DNA of 64,000 bases from Lepidonotus clava. Its lineage: Eukaryota; Annelida; Polychaeta; Phyllodocida; Polynoidae. The stretch spans positions 25,358,458 through 25,422,457 of the forward strand of contig OW387146.1 of assembly GCA_936440205.1 (NCBI GenBank). Direction: 5' to 3'. A program made the position numbers and the translations under genes. Positions 22,214 through 35,000 of this stretch are shown here, in pieces. The notes beneath the pieces are model-generated. The model saw only the letters and a program-made list of their open reading frames with translations, did no database searches and was not told the origin of the DNA. Position 1 is the stretch's first letter, and the number at the start of each line of letters is the position of its first letter.

Positions 22214-23006
22214 TTACTGTTTGTCCTTGTCATCTTCTGCAGCTGTGGCTTCTGATGTTACTGTGGGTGCCACTTCGGTTTGTTCAGATGGTGGCTGGGC
22301 TTCTTGCGTATCCGATGCTGGTGTGGTCTCTGGTGCAGCCTCTGGGGCAGTGTCTGTGGCTGGTGCAGCAGTTTCTGCACCTTCCTCAGCACCTGCACCT
22401 TCTGACTGCTGAATGTCTGAACTCTCCTTGGTCTCCTTCATCTCAACATCTTTTTGTGAACTTGGAGAGGCTTTTCTAGAAGCAGGCTTAGAACCTGGTG
22501 TTGCTGGTTTGGGAGAATCCTTTGCCTCTGTTGCTTTCTGTGAACTTGGTGATCCCTTCCTTGATGCAGGTTTTGAACCAGGTGCCTCTGATTTTGGAGC
22601 ATCTTGTTGAACCTGCTCATCTGGTTTGTCCTTCTCTACGCCCTTTGTTGACCCTGCAATGCTACCCTTACGGCTTCCGACTGACCCTTGTGTTGGCGCT
22701 TTTCCATTCTGTGACCTTTGTGACCTATTTGACCTCTGCGATCCTTTTGACCCCTGTGATCCTTGTGAACGGTGGGAATATTGAGATGCCTTGCCAACTG
22801 ATTCAGTGGAGGCATGGTGTGGAGGGGATTGTTTCTTTGCAGACATGGAAGTTTTGTCAGCTTGGCTCTCTGAGTGACTAGGGTTGTAGCTGGTTCGGGA
22901 GACGTGTGATTCCCGGATCATGGTGAGCTCAGCAGGCAGTGGGGACGCCTTGGGTGACATAGGTTTGTAGGACATCTGAGACTGCTTGGATCTAGCACCA
23001 TCAGAC
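22214..23006 (-). CDS. DNHD1: Gene 2 last exon, disordered Ser/Pro/Glu tail
   Basis: The exon runs from a TTAG acceptor to a TAA stop at 22216-22214 and encodes 263 residues with no globular composition. A SQGSQGSKGSQRS-type region comes first. Two copies of PGSKPASRK(G/A)SPSSQK follow at 22537-22582 and 22451-22498 (84-base period), then an Ala/Glu/Pro/Thr-rich end. The repeated SRKGS/SRKAS sites fit basophilic kinase consensus. Canonical dynein heavy chains end at the preceding domain, so this tail is an addition. Confidence 0.8.
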
Positions 23007-26000
23007 CTAAGGACAAAACATACAGTTGTATTTATATGTTATTTAAGTTATTTAAAGAGGTAAGGTTCACGTCTTGACCACAAAAGGACACTTCTTTCTG
23101 AGAAAATCCTTATCTAATGAATGACTAGAAATCTGAAGATTTTCGGCCGGCTGAAGATGCCGGCCGAAGATGCCTTGCGTAATTTGAGAGGTAAACAATG
23201 ACTCAGAAGCCCCCTGCCCTCTGCTCTGACCCAACGGCCTGTGTTGTAGCATTATACCTATGGACCACGCACGGCCAGGGGTGCGGCTTCAGGGGTTGAT
23301 TGACAGGCCAGGGAGACCAATGAGACCACTACTGGGTTGGGAGGGGCCCAATCATTTACGCCCCACCGCCTTTGCGGGGGTGGGGGTGGGGAGGTAGTGG
23401 GGAGGTAGTGGGGGGGGGGGTAGAGGTGTTAATAGCCCAATTACCTACCCCAGTGCACAACAACAATAGAACAATTCAAATCCGGTATGCCTCCTTTGAT
23501 GCCTTACTTACATTACATTTATATGATTATATCTTTGTATGGCGCAAGGCATCAAAAATGATAGACATACAAGATGAACAAAATTATCCAATCTAATTAC
23601 AAAAGTGATACACAGGTCAACCAGAATCTTAAGTTTTACAAAATTAAACACAAATGATGAATGAAAATTTCAGAGAAACAAAATATAGAAATATTGGGAT
23701 GCCTACTCATCTAACAGTATCCTTGCATAATTTTCTTAAATCAGTTTAGAAATGAATAACTTGGAAACGAGAGAATCAGTTTCTTATATCAAATGTAACG
23801 CTTCAGTCAGGTCCCACTGAGCAAGCCTGAACCGAGTGGCTTAAAGTTAATTGGTTGTTCAGGCACCAGCCTGGCAAACGATAAATTCCATTTTTTTGGG
23901 ATTGAATAAGTCGGTTCACACCCAAAATATCAAATATGTCTGATTTCTGGAGTGTTTATTTGGCCTGATGAATATTTTGTTTATGCTATGGTCAGCCAAC
24001 CAAATCACTTTTGGCAGCCCAGTGGGAACCCAACTTGATAGTAGACTCTTGCTTTAGCAGACACCTAGGCAGACTTTGAATATTACTGCAATTTTTATCA
24101 AATCACAGGAAATAGGTAAAATCTTGCATGTAAGGAACTTCAACAAAAATGGTAAAAGGGCTGCAACAAGGAACAAGGGTTATAGTAGCCTGACGTGTTG
24201 GGAAGACTAAACATATTGGGAAGACTTATGTTTTTGCTAGGACTTTTGGTATTCGATGGGTACAAAAATATTATAGCTACACTAAGATATGCAACTGGTG
24301 CACTTGCCTACGGAAAAATTGTGACGTCGCCAATAGGGGCGCCCCCTACGAGAGTCCGTGCAACCAGGTACGACGCCACGTCAATTTTTGCCATTTTACG
24401 TGATGTCACCATCTCTTTGTTTATGGATGACATCACGTAAAATGGCAAAAATTTACGTTGCGTCGTACCTGGTTGCACAGACTCCCTTAGGGGGCACCCC
24501 TTTCAACGTCGTCACTGCAAAACGTACTCCAGTCGTTAATCTTTCCTTTGTACAATCGTTGATGGGTAAGAGGTCTCAGTAGAACTAGGGTTGTTCATGG
24601 GGAAGAAGTGAGACCTGGGGGTGCTGCAAAGGCAGGAGAGGTATGGAGGACTAGGCATGTCGAGCTGGCAGGGATCTCATTTTTCATGGGGCCTCTTCTT
24701 AAAATCTGTGTGTATTTGAAACATTGTCTTATCTATTAGAAAACACTTGAGGCGGGAATACCTCCCCTCCTGAGTCACTATATGGAAATTTAAATCCTAG
24801 TGCAAGAATTGAAACATCAGACTTGTGTTGAGAGGATATGGGATGTATGAAAGACTTCAGGTGTTGGGAGCCAGCAGGTATATGAAGGCTGGGGCGTTGA
24901 GATGGGAGGAGGTTTACTAAAGACTCAGGGCGTTGAGAGGGCAGGAGGACCATGGGGTTTTGAGAGGGAAGGAGGTGTATAAAGAACTTATGGTGTTGAG
25001 AGGGCAGGAAGGGATTTCGAGTGAAATGAACATCGCCATTAAATGGAAAAATAACTTAGTTGTGTCTGCTTAACCAAGAGTAAACTGTTTCATTTTTAAC
25101 AAACCTTATTTGTGATAGACCTGAAAGATTATTAGTTGATACTTTTATCACATTGGTCAATTGTAGAAAGCAATTCCGATTCAAACATGTTACCTATAAA
25201 TATCACATATGTTCATTTAAAAAAACTTCATTTACAACTTTACATATATATCGCTGTGTCTGTCAAATTGAGAGAAGGATGAATAGAAAATTCTGTAATT
25301 AGTTAAATAAAGAATCCACTTACTCAGTTTCTTCTGTTGGTTTCTCTGCAAGTGAGTTTTGTGCTGATTCAGTGGCGGTCATGGAGTCATTGAGGCGATG
25401 GGTTAAGGGGACTGCCTTGGGAGCAGCAAAGTTACGCGACCTCTTTGGACCATCGTCAGAAACGCCTAAAATTTAAAAGGTAAGGATTCACATCAGAAAT
25501 TTATGGTTATTGAGAAGGGAGAAGTTTTTGAAAACTGAAGCAATCATTTAACTTTGCCTGTTAAATCTAATCATAGGTATATTAGAAAATTAAAGATGGA
25601 AACCATGACTGTATCTATGACCAAAATATTTCCATAATTTGGTAGTTGTCTATGAGATTAAAGGAAACCAGTTTAACATTTATCATCTTAGTGTACCCGA
25701 AAGAACAAGCTTAAGTACAACATTTCAGCCTTACCTGGGTCAAGTATAAGTGCAGTCCCGGCTCGTATCCAACGGTCAGTCGATCCAGTTGTGGCCATGG
25801 GCAGGGTAAAGGCACAGACCTGTCGTGCCCGGTTCATGAAAACTGGGCATTCGTAGTAGGATCGGAGCGACCCCTCACTTTGCTCACTCTCTCCTGGGCT
25901 CTGTGTTTCTGCACGGGTGTCGTTGTCGGCCTTCTGCTTAGCCTGTTTCTCCTGTTCAGCTGTAAGCTTAGCCTCCAGGTCTTCCTTCAGGATGGGGTGG

Positions 26001-29000
26001 ATGTAGACACTCGGAATACCATTGATGTCAGAGCTGTTTTCAGAATAAAGATAGGATTATTAATATTTTACATCTGTCCTCTCTGGTTTTATTAACATTG
26101 GAAACACAAAGAAACATGATTTGGAAACCCTTGCACAAGAGCTTTTAATAAGTCATAATGTTTGAATAAAATATCATTTGCTGATACAGGTTCTTGTGGC
26201 AAATCTTATATGAAATTGGCTAACTTTCTCTCTAGTATAACTCCACTGCTGGGAGAGAGTACCACACAGTATACAAAATCAGAATGACCAAATTGAAAAT
26301 AAAACCCCAATAAATGAGGATGTAATACAAATGGCAAATGTCAAGATAACTTACAGCATGTTGGCTTCTCTGAGGGCATCTTTCTTCGTATCCCACATAG
26401 CTCCCTCTAGTGACAGACCTCTGATGTAGATGGCGCCCTCGTCACGCATCGGGTAACTGTCCTCATCAAAGCTGCGAGACACATCAGCCGCCAACACCAC
26501 CTGATGCAGGGAAGTCGATATAATTATTGAAAAGTTGATAATTCTTCATTGTTTTAACAAGCATTGCAATGCTTCATAATATCCAACGTAATTGTATGGT
26601 TTTGAACATTTTTCTTATCTGAAATGTAAAAATATGCTTTCCTAAACTATGAAAATGTATGTTTGTCTTTTAGAAAACAGTACTTTTTAAAAATAGCACT
26701 CAGGAAATAAAAATCAAAAGTAATAAACGAAAAAACAGCCACACAAAACAGCAACATAAAAAAACTTACCTCGTCAACAAGAGTGTTGGTGAGAACGGCC
26801 TTCTCCTGTCTTAGGGCAGTAAACAGGGCCCCGGGGTTTACGAGCCCACCCAACCACACTGAGCGCAGAGAACCATGTGAAACAGGTGTTTCATGACCAT
26901 CACGGAATATAGGCACCATACCCTGCTTCACCCACACGTGCATCTGGGCATAGCGCTTCTTTAGGTCTGTATTTGGATAAAATCAGAATATGAGTTGTAA
27001 CATCTTTTTTATCTAAATAAGTGAGTTATCATGAGAGAGCTCTTTTATAAAACTATCAAACTCTAGCAAAGAAATATGATGATTTGCAGGTATTGCAAAA
27101 TAAGATTTCAAATTTCAAATAGTAAAAATCTTTCAATTTAAGTACGATGACAGACATAGAAGAATAAAACATATTGAGATTTTGATAAGTATTTGACAGC
27201 TGGTGGATTACAGCCCTGATACTAATATAGTAAACATTGTCCAAAGAAAAATAAAATTTGGAAAATATAGCAAAATATTGTATTGGCTGGCTGTAAAAGT
27301 CAACCCCATGCAATTAACCATAAATATATTCTTTCGTAAAACTTACGTAGTTGCCATGAGGCAAGGCTGTGAGTGCTGGGCTGTGTGTTGGGATGTAACC
27401 ATGCGGCAGGTACGTGTTCTGCATCCAGACTCTTAATGATGTCACTCAGATCATAGCGGAAGGCCTCCGGTCCAGCGACAAGGCACTGATGGACGTCGTA
27501 GATGTTCTGACGGATGTGGCATAACAGTGAGTTGAGCCACATACACTCCTGAAATAACATAGTTTGATATTAGTTCTTGTAGATAGGAATCTCATATAGG
27601 CACGTGTAGTGTCCAAAATTAACAGTGTACCCTGCAACAGAAATGCATAAATTTGGACTAGTTGTGCACACCTTTGTGATTATCAAAGGTATTTCAGGCA
27701 CTTACTTGCAACTGATTTTTCATATTGTCTGACAAACTTGAGAAAACTTTCAGCGATGAGACATTATATGAATGTCATGAAATGTTTTTTCCTACATTAT
27801 ATCATCTAGAATCTGTAACTTCTTTGGAAAACATGTCATAATAATTATCAAATATTACTCTAGGTTAATACCTCCATTTCACCACAAAGAATCAACAGCA
27901 TACCTGGAGAAGCACAAATCCAATGGTCTCTGGCATCAGTATGCTCTCCTCAGATGCGACACTGACGACAGATGGGCGGTGGTAAGGGAAGTCGTAATCG
28001 TATCGGATAACCTCATCCGGAACATGGCCTAGGTCAAGTAGGGGAGGCAGCTGTTCCAAGACTGTGTCGAGGATGGCCCGGAGTCGCAGCAGGTTCAGCG
28101 GTTTCTGCTGAGAAGCTTGGATGTCGCCCAGATCCATGTTCTGTGCCTCATACAGGTTCTCAAGGCAGGACAGGAACTCAGTAGACCTTGGAGAGAAACC
28201 TTTGCTTTGTTAGAACTTGTTTTGTATCATGTTTTCTTTCCCTTTTTCTTGTCTTACTATCATGCTTTCAGGGTTAAAATATCAAATGGAGAGTAAAGTG
28301 ATAAATATATTACAAATATAGAGACCTTCATTGCATAACAGCATGCAAATACCTAAGTTGAAAACATATATACCTAAGGCTTTTTCCCTGACCATGTAGG
28401 CTTTTTGTAAATGATTGGCCCTGACAATGACATACACATGAGCAATTATGTCTGACTTGTAAATGGACTTATTTGACAAGGAATGCAAAACAGGGCCTTC
28501 ACAATTTTGATGTATGTGCCATGGAATCTATCAACCTATCGTGGTTTTACTTACATGGCATTGTTGACGCTGCGCTCGACATTACTGAAGAGGTTGAGAC
28601 CCTTCAGGGTAGGCACCTCTCCGGTCATCTTCTCCTCAAACCAGGAACCATAGTCAGCGGGGTCTGAAATCAATGCAAAGGAGCCTTCAGTACAGAGCCT
28701 GGTTTGCAACAAGACTTAACTGCATTTACAGCAGTGATACATAAATAAATATTTCTAAAGTAACTGGTAGGAGATTTAACCTAATCTAATTTATAACAAT
28801 GTATTGTTTAATATTTCAAAGAGTTTAAACTTCCTTAATTATTAAACTATGACATGAATTATGATGAAGATGAAACTGTTTTCACACTCCACAATGGAGG
28901 CCTATTGTTATTTTTCTAAGACTATGATAGATGCAATTAATGCAACTTATGCTATGTCTAATGCTTATATGCAGAGAGAAGTCGTCTACACTTACCGACA

Positions 29001-31997
29001 TTGGCAGGGGGAGTGGGAATGTTCATGGAGCCAATCTTGGCGGTTTCCTCCTTAGTGTCGACAACGGCTGGCAGCACGTGGTTTACGAGGGCCTCGATGT
29101 AGCGCTTGTCCCATACGCTGCACACTAACTGACTGTACACAGCCTGCATGGGGAGAGTGGGGAGTTATATCTTCAATATTAGACATACAATCCTATTTTC
29201 ATTTCTATTGAAAAAAGCACTAAGTATGTATGGTTCATCTAGAGCTGGACATGTACTGCTTTGCTTCAGCTTGTTAATCTATTTAAGGATTTTTCTCTAT
29301 TTTTGGATACTTTTGGTTTCTTTAACCACAAGTTAGTACAGTATTTTAGCAATGAAAAGTGAAAGACTTTTATCGTGTTTTAATTTTTTGTACGGTCTTT
29401 GATAGTCATAATCTCAGTGAAGTTGTGAAGGACTTTAACTTGCAGAAAAAAAGAGAGTTGTATTGCAGCTGGGATCAACCACACCAATGCATCGTCTCTT
29501 TATTCATTATCAAAAAGTGAAAGACTTAACAAACTGGGGATGAGGATAGGTAAAGATTGTTGGCATGGAGTAGGTAGAACAGAATTCAGTGGTCTTCTGT
29601 TTTTCATTAATAATGAATGTGTATTGATTCTCTTCTAACATAACTATTTCTACTGGCTCGCCAATACAGCATTGTATTAGAACGTAATACTGACTTGCTT
29701 TTTCCTTTGGCAAAAACTAAATAGTTTTTAAATAATGATCTTCAGCAGTCTAACATTCATACTTTGAAAAGGGAAAAAGAGAAAATATGAAAGCTTAATT
29801 AAAAGCACTTGAGCAATGGCTTTAAATGAAAAGAACATGATATTAAATAACATAATTTACACAAGGATCTACAGCCCAATAGTTGATGCAATCGTTTCCT
29901 CTCATCCCTTAAGATGCGATACTTAGTTAAATACCTTCACCAAGGGTCATAACTATATCAAACATTTACGCTAAAATGTAAATTCTAGTATAAGCTGGAG
30001 TATGCATATATGATTTTACCATACAAGGTGACCAATCAGATCTCACTTCATAAACTCCCTGCATATTACCTACGTTTTCCTATACTTTACTAAGTTTCGA
30101 ATATAAAAGTATTGAAGAATGAACAAAATCAGCAAATTGTTCCACAAAAAATCCTAAGTTTTTTTAAATCAGGAGAATTTTTCAGTTTTTCCTGTTCAGT
30201 GGTCACCTTGCATCTCTTAAAGATAACCCATTCTTTCTTAACAGCGCGCCTATAATGAAGAAATAAGCACTGCACTAAGTTCAACCGAGGACAGAACCAA
30301 CACCAATCTGCATTTGCTACAAAGCGATATCGTAATCTATGTATAAGCTACACATCAATAAAATACAAGCTATCTACATCACAAGAATCCTTACCATCAG
30401 GCCCTAGTGGTAAACAAATGCGGACATTTAAAATACTTTGATATTTTAATCAATTAAAAGAAATCCATAAGTAGGAATCAGAATTTATCTACTATAGATT
30501 AATAAATATTCTTTGCGGAGAAATTGTGCAATCTGCAATATAGTAGATTACCACAGGGATATTCATAGCTACAATTAGGTACATTTCTGTATATCTAAGG
30601 ACCAGCTACCCTTCCGGGTTCTCTTATGGATTATGAAATTCCAAATTAGTCACTTTAAAGAAATATTGTAAAATGACGATATATATATTTTCCATTGAAG
30701 AAATTATATAACAATAGCTTTTATTTAGAACTTTCAATCATAAGCCACGGCCCATTATAGACCTCCGTTTTCCTGACATTGATTTTGTATCTAAATAGCT
30801 TGAAACTAACACAAAATACTCTAAAACTGATATCTAAGTGATTTAGGAATTATCAGTTGCGCAATGCAAAATCCTACAAAAGTAGGAAAATGGCATCTCT
30901 GAGAAATACAAAAATATTCACAGAGATATCTTACTACGCATATTCAAATTCTTTCGAAATGAACAAAAATTAGTAATGAGGTTAGTTCCTTACACTTGAT
31001 CAATCTGTAATTACCATAATCTAGTGATTGTTAACAAAATTGGTAAAAGAAAATAAAACTTACATCGCAGACTGCTTTGATTGCCTTCTGTATGAGTGCA
31101 TCAGCACTGATCTCGGTGAAGTGCGCCGAGACGACGATGTCGATGATGTGAATGAGCTGTGCACGGGTGAGCGGGTAGAACTGGGACATGCCGCGGGTAC
31201 CTGCGTAGAATAGTTTATCGTAAATTTGTAAAATAATCTGATGAGTGAGAGTTTCTAGATTCATATAGGTAGCACAGGGATGAAAAGAGGGTGAGGTAAA
31301 GACGTCTATAGGCGTAGCTAGGGACCAAATGGCCTAAAAATAAAGTTTAAAGTGGGATAAAGGTCATCATGAATTTAAACTAGATCAAAGACAAATCACA
31401 AAACAAATAAATATTGTTTCCCGTTATCTGCCATTGTTTATGTAATTTGTCGTTTTCCAGGCATTTAATGTTCAGTTAACTCGCTGTTCTTTCACGTTGT
31501 CCTGGGGAAGTATACTACCATCTATTATTGAGACCAGAGACAAATATTCCCAGGGTTGCCACCTGTTTGTATTAATTATAGTAGGGTTCTCGGATGTTTT
31601 TGTGCTTAGGGGACTGACCCATGGGCTCCGGTAATCTCTACAGGAGTAAGACCTAATAACATGCCTTGTCAAAAAAATTGTAATTTATAACTGTCATGAG
31701 AACAGGGCCAGGAATTGACCCTGGGCAACCTTTGGATTGGTGGACCAATGCTCTATCATTGGATCCCCTTGTACATACCTAACATTTGTCTTGCCATCAG
31801 CAGTCCCTGTATGACGCCGACTGCATACACTGTCTGCTTGATGTGTAGGCTGTGGCTGCGTACCTTCTCCCACGTGTACGAAGGGATCGACTTCAGCGAC
31901 ACGCTCACCGCTGGGGAAGAGAAGCAATGCATGATTATAGATAATTAATAATAGTTCGATCTGGAAGACCAGTGTACTTACTCTGAAGATTGATTAA

Positions 31998-32028
<31 letters not shown>

Positions 32029-35000
32029 ATCATAATAAAGTTAAATAAATCATATTTTACTTCTACATGTGCTGCAATTGAATGTCATTGCGAACTACTA
32101 ATGCCATTTGAAAGAAAAATATACAAATTTTTATTTGATCTATGAAGTGATTCGTCTATAAGGTGATTTTTCACGTAGTATAATTATAAGTAGATTGTAG
32201 GGGTCACTGCAGTCTTCTGTTGTCTTTCATTGAACTGATAACTAAATAAGCGACGCTCAACTCTCTGCCCTACATATTATTGAAATTAAATTAATGTAAA
32301 GTAATAAATTTGAAAACTAGACCAACGTATCCTTCAACATTTAAAATTATAATCAAATATTTGCAGTTTAAATAACATGTTAACGAGAACCAACTTGAAA
32401 TAACAATTCAATGTATTAACTGCAACTTCAGTAATGTACAAAATGCAACCAGTAATGATAGATTTGAGAACAATATCCCACTTGAGTCGATTTCTCTCTC
32501 TAAATGAGCCCATGCGCGGGTCGGTACAGTCTTGAGAACGGTGATTATGACTGAAATATAAGGATTTCTTGTCCTTGATATAACAGGATAGATCCAAATA
32601 AAGTTATCATAGAGAGTTGTCTGATACGTAACTGATCACTGTAATTTATTGGTAATACCAATATCAAAATTTGGATTACTATAAAAAAAATTATCTTAGA
32701 CATTTTACTCTACCGTTTTCAGTGTTTCTGTTTCTAAAGACAGGCTGCAAAGCCTTTGTTTCTTGCAAAAATGCATACAATTTATCCCTTTTTTAATTCA
32801 TGAGGAAACAATCAGATATTTGAAACTTTTCTATATCAATTATTTAAGAAAAGAACCATCATCAACCTTATTCTCGGCTCATTGTGTGTGACCTACTGCC
32901 TAATTAATCATCAAATAATTTTTTAAAAACAGAGAGATGGTTATAATCACTAACTTGTAGCCAGCAGTGCCATGAAGGTGGTATCCTTGCTGGGTATGGA
33001 GTGTTCCTCGTCAGTTGGGGGTTGTTGGAGTCGTGCGATGGAGTCCCAGCTCAGAGGGTACAGCAGCTGGAGCAGCTCGATCGGGATGACATCTCCGGGA
33101 GTCGCGGTGAGCCATACACAGAATGTGCCCTCCGCGCCCTCCTCCTCTCCGTCCCCTGAGGCTGGGGGAACAGATACAGGTGGGGACTGGTTAGGCTTGG
33201 TTGTCACACTTGCTGGGTTTTAAAGATAATATTATAAGAAATGTTCAGGGGCCTTCATTTAGTATGTATGCAAATTTTCAAAAATTTCAGACCCCCCCAC
33301 CCTCCTTGCTGCGTACATACTTAATGGAAGGCCCCTTATCAGGGACATCCCCATTTATTGGGGGGGAAAGTGATTTCTCTGTAAGTTCTCTAAATGAAAT
33401 TCCAAAGTACAATGTGAATACGCCTTTTATCGTATTAACCGACTTTGAATTGAATAGATTTGCGAAACATAGCTCAGGGTAGACCTATATTCAAGGTAGA
33501 CCAATTGTTCAAGTAGCATGCCCATTACACAGGTGCAGATTTAACTTAAGATGGCGGCGCTTCCCTATTTTTGAGGGCGGAGGGAGGGACAAAATGCTGA
33601 CTTTTGAAATGATAAATTTGGCTGAAAGGTCATTGAGAAAGATTTTTCTAAATGCGTCCCTCTTCCTTTTGAAAATCCTAGATCAGTATTCCTTAATGGA
33701 CATGTCTGTCAGCGCTTGATATAATTCAATTATTATGCTAATAGCCTCCGCCTACACTACCTCAACTGTTCAGTGAATTGTTTTTAAATCAAAAGATTTT
33801 ATATATCTTTTTCCTTTGTTTGCAATGATCAATATCCTTATAGTATATTCAGAATCAATCAAAACTTTATCTTTTTACTTCGTAAAACATCTTATACTGT
33901 ACACTGTACCAGGTTTAAGAAATATTTTTGTTTACTTTATATTTTCACTTTTTACTCTACATTTTGGCACATCTCTAACCACGTTTCACCTACCCTGGAT
34001 TTAAAAATATGGTGACCACAGTTATACCTAGATGACAACACACACTCGTAAATTCATATCAGTCAGAAATCTAAAGATATGAATACTCCGGGTTAAACTG
34101 ACCTCTTGCCTTGCTGAGTCGCTGGAGCTGGAAGCGAAGGTCTCTGAAGAACTTGTTGTTGCCCAGATGTAATTTGTCAATGACCACCCATGAGTTTTCC
34201 CGCTCAGCGGTCTCGATCGCCTCCTGTACCGCGGCCTCGCGACCCTCACCCATTACTACTACCTCAAGGGCTATATTGCGGCTCTGTAACATTGAAAATA
34301 TCACAATAATGTTAGGCAGAATATTTTAGTCTCTTTATGGAAATGTCTTATGATATTTGGGTGAGAGTGTATCTCAAAAGATTTTTTCCTTCATATTGTG
34401 AATATGAAGCCATCATAGATTAAGAAATACGACCATAAAGCAAGTTTACTAAGTTGACTTTAAACACAGAGGGAATACAATCTCAAAAAATATCTTTATA
34501 CATTTGCACTTATTTTGCCAGTTTATCTTAATATATTTATATTGATTTTATATTGATAAAAGAGCCTTGGGCACTTAAGTTTAACACTTACATTTAAGAC
34601 AAAGCAGATAGATATATAAAAAAAATTGGTCTTTGGTCTGGAAAGCTCAGTCAAAACTGCATCCATCCACGCCTGCTGCTTCAGTTCCAAGCCAAATTGT
34701 TAGAGTTATTCTTACCTCAGCTAACTTCTGAATGTCCTCCACAGGTGGGTTGATCATCTTCATGCTGGAGAGCGTGAAGCCGTCTCCATCAACCGACTTA
34801 ACGGGTAGAAGGACCAGCACGCCGTGATGCCCGTCTTTCAGTGCCTCGGTCATATGCTCCATGCGCAGTGCGCTCTCTTCACCGCCACTCACCTATGGCC
34901 AGGAAAGGTATAGGAATAGGATAAAATAAATAGATTGAAATATGGCCAAAAAAAGGTTATATATATACAATAGTACTGAGCAAATATGGAGGAGTAAAGC

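Larger units (their letters stand above)
23007..25323. other. Gene 2 intron 45 (2.3 kb)
   Basis: No exon seen on either strand. It holds the GC palindrome, a G-rich run (about 23,370-23,425), a large hairpin (24321-24515) and an imperfect GGTGTTGAGAGGGCAGGAGG-like repeat near 24,840-25,010. Confidence 0.55.

Noticed and set aside
22093-22881. Overlapping plus-strand frames of 65-128 residues
   Set aside because: They are antisense to the low-complexity gene 2 tail, whose repeats suppress stops on both strands.
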